From contig NC_044976.1 of assembly GCF_008728515.1 (NCBI RefSeq), positions 212,723,467 through 212,787,466 on the forward strand: a stretch of 64,000 nucleotides of DNA. The letters are read 5' to 3'. The notes beneath the pieces were generated by a model. That model was not told the origin of the DNA. It searched no databases and saw nothing but the letters and a program-made list of their open reading frames with translations. Both the position numbers and the translations under genes were made by a program. Each line of letters opens with the position of its first letter. Position 1 is the first letter of the stretch. Source of the DNA: Papio anubis. Lineage: Eukaryota > Chordata > Mammalia > Primates > Cercopithecidae. Shown in pieces: positions 22,690 through 34,807 of the stretch.

Positions 22690-23745
22690 TGTACCTTACA
22701 AAAATAAATTCATGGTGGTTTTGAAGGTTCAGATATAATTCAGACTATAAAAGCATTAGAAATAAATATAAAAAATATCTTATAGTTGTGGGTTATAGTA
22801 CTAAGGATGACATGAAAAGTGGAAGTCATAAGGGAAAAAAGATACATTTGTTTCTATTAAAAAATAAATTGCCTTACAATAAAACATTACATATTCAGTT
22901 AAAAGGCTGAGAAAAAAATATTTGAACTATACATGACAAAAGACCGATAGAATAAATTTCCTTTGAAACAAACAAAAAGGACAAGCTGCCTAGTTGCAAA
23001 GTAGGTAAAGAATAGAAATCAGTGAGCAACAAAAGAGGAAGGTGTCAGCATATCAGAATGTATTTATTCTGTTAGTATTTGAGGAAATACAATCAAAAAA
23101 TAAAAAACCAATCCATCAGACTGACAAAATAGAACAAGATTGATAATTTCAAGAGTTGGTGAGGTCATGAGTAAGCAAGTATTTTGATATTCTGCTGGTG
23201 GGTTCATAAATTGGTGGAAATACTTTGGAAGTAAATTAGTACTGTCCATTAATATTCAAATTGTGCATTTCACTTTTCAAAATCTACCCTCAAGAAAAAA
23301 AACTCATGTACATGCATAATGGGGTATGTATAGGCAATGCTTTTTGCAGCATTGTTTATAATTATATGAACAACTTAAATACCGTTCAAAGGAGAGTAAG
23401 TAAACATGGTTTAGATAAACTATGACATTTTGTGCATAGTATGAAAAACGGAAGTAGTTCTATGTATATTAATGTTGTACCATCTCCAAAATACATTGTT
23501 GCAGGAAAACAAAACAAAATGGCTAAAGATACATCCAGTATGAAACCTTTTGTATTTTTTAAGTCCATATACAACTATACTACATTTTTCCCCTTCAAGG
23601 TTCATAGATATGCACAGAAAAATATTTGAAAGAGTAAGCACCAAATATTTAATAGAGATTACCACTAGAGAGGTGGACAAAGGCAATGAAGTTGAAAGGG
23701 TGTCAAATAGGCCTTTAAAAATATTGGTAACTAATTTTGCAAGGA
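22690..23745 (+). mobile_element. Old L1 (L1M-type) fragment
   Basis: Sense, strongly diverged L1 end of ORF2 and 3' region: ctgctggtgggttcataaat, gcagcattgtttataattat. No intact frame is present. Confidence 0.65.
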
Positions 23746-23847
23746 GAATATAGTTTAAAAATTAATTTTAGAAAGAAGAAAGCATATTAAAAGTTGCACA
23801 TAAAAAGAGCCAGAGCTTAAAACTAGGTAGTCTAGCAAAACTAATAA

Positions 23848-23992
23848 GCCAGGCACAGTGGTTTATGCCTGTAATCCCAGCATTTTGGTAGCCTGATGCA
23901 GGAGGATCGTCAGGCCAGGAATTGGAGACCAGTCTGGGCAACATAGTGAAACTCTGTTTCTACAAAAAATTTAGAAATTAAAAAAGAAAAAA
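23848..23992 (+). mobile_element. Alu left monomer (FLAM or truncated AluJ)
   Basis: Sense monomer from agccaggcacagtggtttat to ctgtttctacaaaaaattta, with no right arm. Confidence 0.8.
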
Positions 23993-24663
23993 CCATAACC
24001 AACAAATAACAGGTTATTATGTTGCCTTTTATATTATCCTTCTAGATTATGAAAAAATATTTTTAAAGGAAGCTGTAATGTTTCGGTTACTTCTAAGCCT
24101 GGCAGTCATTCAGAAATTAAGATTCTTGATCAGTTATGTATTCCTTTGTCTCTGTCCTAAATTTAAGCTCGTAGCCTCTTGAAGTAAATGTCAATCTACT
24201 TAGTTCAATTTTCTGCCTTGTCAGCAGAATATCATTGTCTCATGTTCTGCATTAATATCAGAAAGGATATTAAACCTATTAACACTGAATGGTTTCTGCT
24301 TTTATTGTCAATGAATTCTTTTTCTGTATCGTTCGCTTGGCCTAAGCTGGTGTTCAGTTTCTTTAAACTTACTAATGCAGAGTGCTGAATATTGAGTCCT
24401 ATGCTAACTTTGAAGAGTGTCCAGCACCTTTTGGGTTTGGATTTCTAGTTTTATATATAGTTAGAAGCCTGACCCTGCCATAAGCTGTTATCGTATTACC
24501 TGGATGACTTTAACATAGAATGTTTAAAAATGATACCTTAAATATGATAAATCAAAAGTTTCCTTGTAAATGTGGTATTGTGACAGCAGCTTTCAGCTCC
24601 TTTGTTGCATCCTTTAGCATTTACTATTTTGAATCTATATTCTTGATACAAGAATGGTTTGAT

Positions 24664-24959
24664 GGCCAGGCATGGTGGCTCACACCTGTAATCCCAGCAC
24701 TTTGGGAGGCTGAGGCAGGTGGATCACTTGAGGTCAGGAGTTCGAGACCAGCCTGGCCAACATGGTGAAACCCCATCTCTACTAAAAATGCAAAAATAGC
24801 TGGACATGGTGGTGCACACCTGTAATCCCAGTTACCTGGGAGGCTAAGGCAGGAGAATTACTTGAACCCGGGAGGCGGAGGTTGCAGTGAGCCAAGATTG
24901 TGCCATTGCACTCCAGCCTGGGCAACAGAGGAAGACTCTGTCTCCAAAAAAAAAAAAAA
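24664..24959 (+). mobile_element. Alu
   Basis: Sense full-length Alu flanked by aagaatggtttg before and aagaatggcttg after (one mismatch). Confidence 0.94.
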
Positions 24960-25628
24960 GAATGGCTTGTACAGTTAACAGGGAGGAGATCAGGCATGAC
25001 TTGGAGACCAGGCCACCCATATGTTTCTGGTGGTTTCTGGTTTCTTAGGACTCAAGGACTTTTTGGAGAATATACTTAACAACTGTTGATGACATTGGAT
25101 ATATTTTTTACGTTGACTTGAAGTCTTCATATTGTTTCTGACCTTTCGCCTTTCACTTGGCCTCTTTATGCCATAAGGGAGCTAAGAATAACAGTAACCT
25201 CTTTTTCTTGCTTAATGATCAAAATACCTTCACATGGTAATGAAGATGGAACTGCTTAAATTCTTTTCTGTAGCTCATAGTACCTTGGAGAAGTTTCACG
25301 GTACTTTTCAAAAAAGAGAAATGATTCCAAGGGTACTTTTCTGGGGCTTTAATCCAGCTTGTGATTTTGGAGTGGATCGTTGGCCATGCTCTGCATAGTT
25401 GGCTTTAAAAGACGACAGCAGGAACTTCCCAGAATTGAGGAACAGAGAAATGTTGTAGTCAGCCTTCTAGACTTCCTTTGTAAAACGGCATAGTAACACT
25501 CACTAGTGATGCCTACTAATGCTTACAATTAATAGTAACTGGAGTCATTTAGAAATTATAAGACATTTCTTAGCCACTCCACATTTCAAGATGAAGCTCA
25601 TGCATATACATTAGACCAACTCTTTTGC

Positions 25629-26003
25629 TTGAACACTTGGCTGAGATTGTTAAGGGACTTTCTCAGTCCTTTTGGCCCCGATTGCTGCGCTAAGGTTCTT
25701 AAATATTACATGCTCATTAGTGCATGTAAGTGCACGCTTTTCACCCCAGAACACTCGGGATCTTTACGTCATCTTTCTGCCTCAGCTGCTCTTTCATCTG
25801 GATCATGGAACGTTGCAGGGTTAACACGGTGTTGCTGGCTTTGCTTCAAGAAGCTCCTTGATTACATTGATCAGCACATCCACAAGGTGTTTCCAAGCAC
25901 AAGCACTCACAGAACATTTGCTATGGACGATGGTAATTTGGAGAACTGCCTTTTCCCTTTCACACTGATATGCCATGTGTATCTGTACAGCTTCCCACTG
26001 TGA
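25629..26003 (+). other. 124-codon open frame in unassigned intron 8 sequence
   Basis: This is the longest open frame in the window that is not obviously repeat-derived. It starts MNTWLRLLRDFLSPF and has scattered Cys. I recognise no domain or family. Several Alu-derived frames here are as long, so length alone is weak evidence. It may simply be a chance frame in a higher-GC patch of unique intron. Confidence 0.2.
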
Positions 26004-26972
26004 GAGCCTCATTCAGGTGTGGCTCTGGGCCGGCCCTGTGGACTGCGGGATCTGGAGCAGGACTGTAGCTAACTGGGCAGTTACCCTGGGTGGCTGGAAT
26101 CGGCTGTTTCTGAAAGGCAGATTATATAAGTAGCACTGTCAGACCTAGGGGATAAGTGTGGGGCTAAAAAGGGAAAGCTCAGACAAGATGAAGCCAGATG
26201 GACACAGGAATGGAGCAGGAAGCAAGGTCTTGTGTTGAGGAGAGGGGACTGCCAGCCCAGAGCTCTTTCGAAAAAAATTATTTGTGGGGTTGCTTGCTGC
26301 TATTTGGTATGTGGACTGGCTGAGACAAAACCAAACCAAACCAAAACCAAGATTTAGTAACACCTGAGTGGATGATTAGATAATCCTAAATTGCCAAAAT
26401 GACTACCTACCTGCAAGCTTCCCAGGTGGGCTTAAAGCTACCTTGAAGCATGCGTTGCATTTGCCTTACAGAAAGGTGGAGTGTGTCAGCCCAGCGGTTA
26501 CACGGAGTTTGAGTGTAATCGTTTTGTGGTCTCACTGTCTAATGATGGGCTTAACAAGCTATCTGTATATTGGAGTTTTATCTTTGATAATTTTCTGTGG
26601 TTCCATAGTCTAAATTTGGTGAGTTAATATTCTGAAACACTTTTGAACCAGAGCAACTGAACTCCAGTTTCTGATTCAAAATAGGTAATGTTTTCAGTTT
26701 AGATCATGAAATATTAGAACTGAGAGGGAGCTTTACTTCACGTCTTTTGACACCATCCTATAGCAGACTCTTTCTTCATTTATTTGTTTTCTTATTGCTT
26801 ATTCTGTTGAGCATCTACTGTGTGACAAACACTACTCCTGACAAGAGCATATTCTGAAAAGAGAGAAAATCTATTAGACATAAGTTTCCCATAAGCAGCA
26901 GGTTTGTTAGATTTTTATCCTGTTGTGGATCTGTCTGTTTGCATACTTACAAACATGGAGCTTTTTTGACCA

Positions 26973-27269
26973 TTCTTTTTTTTTTAAAAAATGGAGTCTC
27001 ACTCTGTCGCCTAGGCTAGAGTGCAATGGCACGATCTCAGCTCACTGCAACTTCCACCTCCCAGGTTCAAGCAATTCTTGTGCCTCAGCCTCCCAAGTAG
27101 CTGGGGCTACAGGTGTGCACTACCACAGCCAGCTAATTTTTGTATTTTTAATAGAGACAGAATTTCAGCATGTTGGTCAGGCTGGTTTGGAACTCCTGCC
27201 CTCAAGTGATCTGCCCACCTCGGACTCCCAAAGTGCTGGGATTACAGGCGTGAGCCACCGCGCCCGGCC
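26973..27269 (-). mobile_element. Alu
   Basis: Antisense full-length Alu; the flanks share cattctttt. It ends gccaccgcgcccggcc. Confidence 0.94.
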
Positions 27270-28722
27270 TTTTTTGTTCATTCTTTTTCTTTGGAACTTT
27301 GGCTTTGGTGATTGCATGGTATCAGAAACAGATAAGAATCTCATTGAATAGTTATTTTTGCTCTTCATTAAGTCTTAGTGATTTAAGAAAGGTGACGGTA
27401 AGATGCCTATATTGACTTGCTGTCCTTACAGAGTGAATTTTTCTTTTCTTCTAGAATCATAGGTCCTAACTGGATTGCATATCCTTGATGAAGCTAGACC
27501 CCTTTTATGTTATAGAACTTTTATGGAAATATAAATAGATACATACTCAATTTTGCTGGTGTTTATTTTTTTACTTAATTAGGATAATTTAATCTTGCCT
27601 TGATTCTTCCACTTTTTTACATAGTAATTGTGTTTGATTATATTCAATTAAAACAATTTACTTCTTTTTTCATTTCCTTGGAAGAAAAATTACTTTTATC
27701 AATTTAAAACAAATTAGGAAATTCTAAGTGAAGATCACTCTGCTTCCATGAATTTTATATTTGTAGCAGTTTATTCTTTTTTAAATAAAAAAGACTTTTA
27801 TGAAACTGCTAATAATTGTAACTTTGTTCAGTGTTACATGTTTCTTCAAATGTGGCTGCTTTCCAAATACCACAAATAGTTTATTTTACCTTTAAGAGAT
27901 GTTTTAAATTGAATCATTGGTTAATCCTGAAAGTGATTCAAGCAGAGTTTATAATCCTCTAAACTATGACTCTTTAAAACTTGCTAATTTAAAAAAAAAT
28001 CATAGTTGGCTCTTTTCTCATAGTTTAAGAACTTGGCAATGAAAAGGAAACTGCAAGCATTTATTTCAACTGATTTTGAAACCGTGGTTTAGTCTTCAAC
28101 TCTTTAACAAAACGGGGAATACCATATGTAACAGTCCAACATACATTTTTTGCTTTTTGTGTCTTGAAAGTTTCCTGCCTCACTTTCTCTTTGGTGTGCT
28201 GGATATTTTTATTCAGTCGATAAATCGTAAATATCCTAGAACATTTTCTGTGAGACTTATTTAATCTATGAGATTGTATCCTTGCTATTTTACATGCCAG
28301 AGCATTTTGGCATTTGGTTCACTTCTACCCTCAATAAACAGCTTAGGATAAAGTACTTCTGAGAATTGCTGAAGAGGGGTGGGTCTTGGCAATGATCAAA
28401 CCCAGTGGGATAAGATTGTGTTAAATTGTGAATATTATATGCGTAACCAGGAGATTTGAGGAGTTCAGCAGTACTAATCATTGAACAACAAGTGTTCATA
28501 CGTAACGGAAAGAATGTAATTGAAAGAGAAGCACAAAAAAGAGGATTGTGGAGAAAGATAAAAAGGCAAGGACATTTATTTGTTCAAGTAAATGAGAGGA
28601 GAATCTGCTGCATGGACAAAGCCTCAGTTCTTCCTTAAAATGTTGACTGCTACTTTGATTTACAATTCCTACCTTCCCTACTTTGCTGCATTTTTCCTTT
28701 TCAGCACCTTCCCCCCACTTTT

Positions 28723-29185
28723 TTTTTTTAATAATTTTTTTTTTTTATACTTTAAGTTCTGGGATACATGTGCAGAATGTGCAGGCTTATTACATAGGTA
28801 AACACATGCCATGGTGGTTTGCTGCACCCATCAACCCATCATCTACATTAGGTATTTCTCCTAATGCTATCCCTCCCCCAGCCCCCACCCCCCAATAGGC
28901 CCTGGTGTGTGATATTCCCCTCCCTGTATCCATGTGTTCTCATTGTTCAACTCCCACTTATGAGTGAGAACATGCGGTGTTTGGTTTTCTGTTCCTGTGT
29001 TAGTTTGCTGAGAGTGATGGTTTCCAGCTTCATCCATGCCCTGCAAAGGACATGAACTCATTCTTTTTTATGGCTGCATAGTATTCCATCATGTATATGT
29101 GCCACATTTTCTTTATCTAGTCTCTCATTGATGGGCATTTGGTTGGTTCCAGTCTTTGCTATTGTGAATAGTGCTGCAATACATT
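28723..29185 (-). mobile_element. L1PA-like 3' end, antisense
   Basis: Reversed L1 3' end: T tract, tactttaagttctgggatac, ctcccacttatgagtgagaa, ggctgcatagtattccatca, breaking off at gtgaatagtgctgcaata. It is 5' truncated and relatively young-looking. Confidence 0.9.
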
Positions 29186-29693
29186 TTATAATTTTATCTC
29201 ATATCTCTCTTCTGATACCCTCCACCACTCCTGTTTCCTTTTGAGAACTGATGCTAAAGACAGTCTATTCTAGTGGTTCTCTACTAGAAGCAATTTTTCT
29301 CCCCTGCCGCAGAGACACTGGAAAATTTCTGAAAACAGTTTTGCTTGTCACAACTGGGGAGAAGGGCACTACTATTAACCAAATGGTGAAGTCAGAAATG
29401 TTGTGAAATGACCTACAGTGCAGAGGAGAGCACCCACAACAAAACCCTAGTCTACCCATTTATTACCTCTTTTTTTTCTCCTGAGAAGTCACCACTATCA
29501 GGAAGTTGGGGCGAATTATCTCCCTGGAAGTTTTCTTTTTTTATTTTTTCCAGGTCAACATTTATTCATTCTGATGAATTCTGTCACACATATTTAGCAT
29601 TAAACAGAAGCAAATTGTAAACCACCAAATATTGGAAGAGAGGTATTTACTTTTCTTGGTTTTTCATTAAAACGGCAAGAATGCTATAAAGAC

Positions 29694-30164
29694 CCCCTAT
29701 TCACAATAGCAAACACTTGGAATCAACCCAAATGTCCATCAGTGACAGACTGGATTAAGAAAATGTGGCACATATACACCATGGAATACTACGCAGCCAT
29801 GAAAAAGGATGAGTTTGTGTCCTTTATGGGGACATGGATGCAGCTGGAAACCATCATTCTCAGCAAACTATCGCAAGAACAGAAAACCAAACACCACATG
29901 TTCTCACTCATAGGTGGGAACTGAACAATGAGATCACGTGGACTTGGGAAGGGGAACATCACACACCGGGGCCTATTATGGGGAGCGGGGAGCGGGGAGG
30001 GATTGCATTGGGAGTTATACCTGATGTAAAGGACGAGTTGATGGGTGCTGACGAGTTGATGGGTGCAGCATACCAACATGGCACAAGTATACATATGTAA
30101 CAAACCTGCACGTTATGCACATGTACCCTAGAACTTAAAGTATAATAATAAAAAAAAAAAAAAA
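29694..30164 (+). mobile_element. L1PA-like 3' end, sense
   Basis: Sense L1 3' end starting ccctattcacaatagcaaac; it includes the ORF2 C-terminus motif HIYTMEYYAAMKK, the G-rich 3' UTR tract (ggggagcggggagcgggg) and an A tail. It covers the same L1 interval as 28723-29185 but inverted. Confidence 0.92.
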
Positions 30165-30558
30165 TGAAAGACATCAGACCACAGACAGCATTCTATGTCT
30201 TCTAATGGCCAAACCTTTTGAAACTAGTAAAACGTACAAATTTAAGGGAGCCTCCCCCCAACATTTAAAAAACTAATTTGCTCTTTTCTGGGCTTTCCCC
30301 TGCAGCTATCTCCACAATAGATGATTGTCCCATACAGATGCAGTCCTGCCACGAAGGCTCTTGGCCTTTCCGGCTGCTCTGCCTGCCGCTCGCCAAGTGA
30401 GGACAGAGGGTCTTTCTCTGGGGTGTGCTTTATTTAATATGTGCTCAGCCGGCCTACTCTGGCTCTTCTAATACATATTAATGCCTTTTCCTCCCTGACT
30501 TATGAAGACATGATCATTTGATCATTTCTTGTTCTGAATGTTCTTTTTGTGCTGACAG

Positions 30559-30697
30559 AGAAAGAGATGACTTGATGTCTGCACTAGTTTCCGTAAGGAG
30601 CAGCTTGGCAGATACGCAGCAAAGAGAAGCAAGTGCTTATGAACAGGTGAAACAAGTTTTGCAAATATCTGAGGAAGCCAATTTTGAAAAAACCGAG
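30559..30697 (+). CDS. SDCCAG8: SDCCAG8 exon 9 (coiled coil), ends at a GC donor
   Basis: The acceptor is ttttgtgctgacag. The exon is 139 nt, phase 2 in and 0 out. With AA carried from exon 8 it reads K then ERDDLMSALVSVRSSLADTQ and continues to ...ISEEANFEKTE. It ends at GAG followed by gcaagt, so the donor dinucleotide is GC instead of GT. The next exon continues exactly in frame from this point, which fixes the boundary. The end equals human c.1068, consistent with the remembered pathogenic variant name c.1068+1G>A. The heptad pattern is clear and the segment is almost identical to remembered human protein apart from the last residue (K to E). The open frame runs on past the exon to a stop at about 30719, so intron retention would truncate the protein. 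Confidence 0.95.
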
Positions 30698-30703
30698 GCA
30701 AGT
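30698..30703 (+). promoter_or_regulatory. Non-canonical GC 5' splice site of intron 9
   Basis: The six intron bases after exon 9 are gcaagt. GC-AG introns are the commonest non-GT-AG class spliced by the major spliceosome, and they typically match the rest of the donor consensus very well, as here (AG before, then GCAAGT). No usable GT donor that preserves the known protein lies nearby. The paired acceptor is the cctggcag before exon 10 at 44073. Confidence 0.85.
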
Positions 30704-31120
30704 CTAATAAGATGCAAATAAAAGCGTCTTTTTTTTTTTCTTTTTTCTTCTGAGTATTTATTTGGTTATTCTTCTGTAACTAAACTCTGTTTTTCAAACA
30801 CACAAAGTGAATTATCAATCTGTTAATGTTGACTTTTCTGAATTAAACAAATTTGCTATTTGGAGAATTCTTATTCCTCTGCAAATACTGTTGTATCACT
30901 GTTCAGAGAATGTAGTACAGTATAATACTTTGAGAGACCTATATGCTTAATCTTTTTATTTGCTGATAATTTGCAATGCTGCAAAAATCTTAACACCCAG
31001 GCATTAGTTTATTTATGTTCATATATGATTAAAGACAAATGTTTTTCCTCAATAATTGGTAAGTTTTGAGAAAATCCAAATACACCAAAGATAATAATAT
31101 CTACATATTTAGTAACATTT

Positions 31121-31427
31121 CTTTCTTTCTTTTTTTTTTTTTTTGGAGATGGAGTCTTGCCTTGTCGCCCAGGCTGGAGTGCAATAGCATGATTTCCGTT
31201 CACAGCAACCTCTGCCTCCTGGGTTCAAGTGATTCTCCTGCCTCAGCCTCCCACGTAACTGGGATTACAGGCATGGGCCATCATGCCCAGCTAATTTTTG
31301 TATTTTTAGCCGAGATGGAGTTTCACTATGTTAGCCAGGCTGGTCTCGAACTCATGACCTCAGGTGATCTGCCCACCTCGTCCTCCCAAAGTGCTGAGAT
31401 TACAGGCGTGAGCTACCACGCCTGGTC
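31121..31427 (-). mobile_element. Alu
   Basis: Antisense full-length Alu with a ctttctttc-type tail. Flanks tagtaacatttctt and tagtagcatctttg are a degraded target duplication. Confidence 0.94.
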
Positions 31428-31765
31428 TTAGTAGCATCTTTGAGTCTGGACTTACTGTAAGGTAACTCAAACATCCTAAGGAGAGTAACAGTTTATACTT
31501 AGTGATCAGATGGTGTTAAAGGCAGTTTGAAGAATAGGAGGTTACTGTTGATTCATTACTGTATTTGGGGGCCACACCGTAATCCGTTAAAGTTGCATGT
31601 ATTTTCCCTAGACACACTAGCATACAATTCAAGTTCTTAATGGCCACATGTAGCGAATATTGGACAGTGCAGATATAGAGCATTTTCATTATCATGAAAA
31701 GTTTTGTTGGATAGCACTGGTCTAAACCATATACTAATCTCAGTGTTTTATTAAAATATTAGGGC

Positions 31766-32345
31766 TACATTACTGAGTATATGCCCAGAGGAATAGAAAT
31801 CATTCTGCCACAAAGACACATGCACGTGAATGTTGATTGCAGCAACCTTCACAATAGCAAATGTAAACGATGGAATTGATGAAATCAACCTAAATTGATG
31901 GAATCAATCCTAAATTGATGGAATCAATCTAAATGTTCATCACTGACAGATTATATAAAGAAAGTATGGAACATAGACACCATGGAATAGTATGTAGCCA
32001 TAAAAAGAATGAGATCAGATCTTTTGCAGGAACATGCATGGAGCCAGAAGCAATTATTCTTAGCAAACTAATGCAGGGACAGAAAGCCAAATACTACATA
32101 TTCTTACTGATAAGTGGGAGCTAAATGATAACAACTTAGGAGCACAAAGTAGGAAACCACAGATAGTGGCATCTCCTTGAAGATATAGGGTGGGGGGAGG
32201 GAGAGGAGCAGAAGAGATCACTACTGGGTACTGGGCTTAATACCTGGGTGATAAAATAATCTGTATAACAAACCCCTGTGACATGAGTTTACCTATATAA
32301 CAAACCTTCACATGTACCCCCGAACCTGAAATAGAAGTTAAAACA
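31766..32345 (+). mobile_element. L1 3' end (L1PB/L1MA-like)
   Basis: Sense L1 3' end, 5' truncated, with ORF2 remnants and 3' UTR (gggggagggagaggagcaga, cacatgtacccccgaacctg). The flanking duplication is attagggcta. At 31879-31933 it carries three copies of a roughly 20-bp unit containing the palindromic attga-tggaa-tcaat. Confidence 0.88.
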
Positions 32346-32717
32346 AAATTAGGGCTATTCAATTCTGCATTAAGCCTCTTGTCAGCCATTGCTATGTCCA
32401 TTTGTCTTTATACAGTTCATCCATAACTCTTCCCATTTGACCCTCATGCCTTCTGAAACTTAGGTTCAGTTATAACCAAACTCCCCACCATATTGTTTCC
32501 TCAAACTCTCCTGTTTCTTCATTTGTTCTGAGCTCTAGCTGTCCCTCGATATCATGACTTTCAAAACCTTCCGCGAATGCCCTTGTATCAGTCAAGTCAT
32601 CTCACGCGAATGCGACGGAGGAAACCGCAGTTACTTCACTCCCGACTGCCATTTCCAGGGCTTTGTTTTGACACTTACTCTCAGGTCCTATTCCTCTTTG
32701 AAATTAAGCTACCACTC

Positions 32718-33104
32718 TGTGTTAATCTGTTTTGCATTGCTATGAAGAAAGAGTGGAAACTGGGTAATTTATAAAGAGAAGTAAGTGGTTTATTTTGGCT
32801 CATGTTGTGCAGGCTGCATACGAAGCATGGGACCAACATAGGCTTCTGGTAAGGCCTCAGGAAGCTTTCACTCTGACAGCAGGCAGAGGGGAGCAAGCCT
32901 CACAAGGGAGCAGGACTGAGCGCAGAGGAGAGGGGCCAGGCTCTTTCTAACCATCAGACCTCAGGATAACTAATAGGGCACCAAGCCATTCATGATGGAT
33001 CCACTCCCATAACCCAAACACCTCCCACCAGGCCCCACCTCCAACACTGGAAGTCATATTTCAACACGAGAGATTTGGAGCGGACAGGTATCCAAACCAT
33101 ATCA
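32718..33104 (+). mobile_element. Solo LTR, MaLR class (MST/THE1-like)
   Basis: It starts TGTGTTAATCTGTTTTGCAT and ends AACCATATCA, 387 bp, with the 5-bp target duplication cactc at 32713-32717 and 33105-33109. Typical internal phrases are gtaatttataaagagaag and cctcccaccaggccccacct. It has no coding part and is an old, inert copy. Confidence 0.92.
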
Positions 33105-33206
33105 CACTCCTCTTTGAAATCAGTGTTGTCTCTCTTCTCCCTAATCAATAAAATTTCTCAATCGAGAAGGTGCTCTTTGACCCTTTCTATTTTATTTTAA
33201 TTATCA

Positions 33207-33492
33207 TTTTTTTGAGACAGAGTTTCATTCCAGCCCAGGCTGGAGTGCAATGGCACCATCTCGGCTCACTGTAACCTCAGTCTCCTGGGATCAAGTGATT
33301 CTCCCACCTCAGCCTCCCAAGTAGCTGGGACTACAGGCATGCACCACCATGCCCGGCTAATTTTGTATTTTTAGTAGAGATGAGGTTTCTCCATGTTGGC
33401 CAGGCTGGTCTCGAACTCCTGAGCTCAGGTGATGCACCCACCTCGGCCTCCCAAAGTGCTGGGACTACAGGCGTGAGCCACCGCGCCTGGCC
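33207..33492 (-). mobile_element. Alu
   Basis: Antisense near-full-length Alu with a small deletion near gtttcattccagcccagg, inserted in L2. Confidence 0.93.
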
Positions 33493-34369
33493 CCTTTTTA
33501 AAAGTTTTAACATCTGACCCTTTTCCTCTTCATTCTGTCTCTTTTGTCATCCTTAAATGTTTGAATTTCCATGTTGTTGATACACAAAACACTAATACTC
33601 TTCAGCTTCCTTAACTCTACTACATCCCCTACTTCTACGCGAACCTCCCGCATGAACTGAAGTGCCCCTAAGATCTCAAACTCTGAAACCACACTCTCTG
33701 ACTAGAGCCTTCCCTCTTCTTTCCTCCCTGTCAAAGTTAAATCTGCTCCATGTCTTCATTTTCGCCTCTAGTTCTTCAGCATTCTTTTTCTCTCTCATTT
33801 TATCTGTTGTGTCCAGGCTGGTCTTCTTTTCTTCCCATTTAAATATAAATTTTACAATCTCAAATTGAATTCACATAGTCACTCTCCCAAATCTGCTGCC
33901 CCTTCTGTATTCTCTTACTGGATGGCACTTTTATCCACTAACATGCTCTGATCAGAAAACTGGATTTCACCCTGTCCTTCACCCGTAACTTTTAACCAGT
34001 CACTAAGTACAGATCTGAGTTTCTAACGTTTTCTTGAATTCTTTCCCTCATTAACACTTTTCTTATGGAAGCTGAGTAATCTCTGGATTTATCTACTACA
34101 CTTCTTCCTAGCTTGCCTCCCTCCTTCGTTCCACTCCCTACACTGCAGCCAGAAGCAATCTTTCTTAAACACACATTTGATCATGTGACTCTGATTTAAA
34201 ATCCTTCGGTGAATTTTCACTGCCTTCAAGATAGTCTCCACATTCTTTCCCATGCCCGTGGTCTGTCATAATGTGGCTCCCTTTTGTCCTCCAAGGCTGC
34301 TGCTTCTTTCCTCCTCTCACACCCTATCCCCCAGTACACTCAGCTATCGTCAAAGCCAGGAGCGTTTAG

Positions 34370-34610
34370 GGAGTGAACATGGGCTTACTAGAGTTAGCCA
34401 GACCTAGATTCAACTTGTGGCCCCACCATTCACTCGCTATGTGACCTTGGACAAGTTACTTTAACTTCTCCGTGCCCCAGTCTTTCCTCATCTGTAAAAC
34501 GGAGAAATATGTGACTCGTAGGATTGTGAATGAGGACTGCATTTTAAAAATGTATGTTGGTTATCTTATACAAACCCAGGCAGGCACAAAATATTTTCTC
34601 AATAAATAGT
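34370..34610 (+). repeat. MIR
   Basis: Sense MIR: cactcgctatgtgaccttgg, acaagttactttaacttctc, ctcatctgtaaaacggagaa, ending near ctcaataaatag. Confidence 0.9.
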
Positions 34611-34807
34611 GGTAGTGGTGAGAACCCTGCTGATTATCCCATCCTCTCTCCAGCCTCTGAGTCTTTGTATGTGCCATACACATTCTTCTCCACTCCACTG
34701 CCTGTGTATTTCTCTAGCCTTACCTGTCTTAGCCCACATGGTACTCCCTCTAGGAAACCACTGATCTCCCCTGCCTGGATTTGATGTACCCCTAATACGC
34801 CTTTATA

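Larger units (their letters stand above)
20170..30558 (+). other. SDCCAG8 intron 8
   Basis: Contents: L2 (about 20860-21140), MIRs, two antisense Alus, an old sense L1, an Alu monomer, a sense Alu, unassigned sequence 24965-26970 with one 124-codon open frame, an Alu, unassigned AT-rich sequence 27270-28720, and a pair of inverted L1 3' ends (28723-29185 and 29694-30164). The last 390 bp before exon 9 hold a locally GC-rich patch (30295-30420) that I cannot assign. Confidence 0.85.
32346..34800 (+). repeat. L2 LINE with nested LTR, Alu and MIR
   Basis: Diverged sense L2 text runs between and around the younger insertions, for example actgcagccagaagcaatct and ttaaaatccttcggtgaatt at 34140-34215 and ctcccctgcctggatttgat at 34766. 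Open frames here are pyrimidine-rich chance frames. Confidence 0.65.

Noticed and set aside
29742..30103. Frames with IYTMEYYAAMK and their reverse partners as host genes
   Set aside because: They are the 3' ends of L1 ORF2, truncated and inactive.
30295..30420. GC-rich patch after a ccccctgcag-like acceptor as an extra exon before exon 9
   Set aside because: There is no matching protein segment in SDCCAG8, no clear donor paired with an open frame, and exons 8 and 9 join exactly without it.
32690..33121. Repeated tcctctttgaaat on either side of the MaLR LTR as a long target duplication
   Set aside because: The true duplication is the 5-bp cactc at the exact LTR edges; the longer match is offset by about 20 bp on the left side and is probably coincidental.
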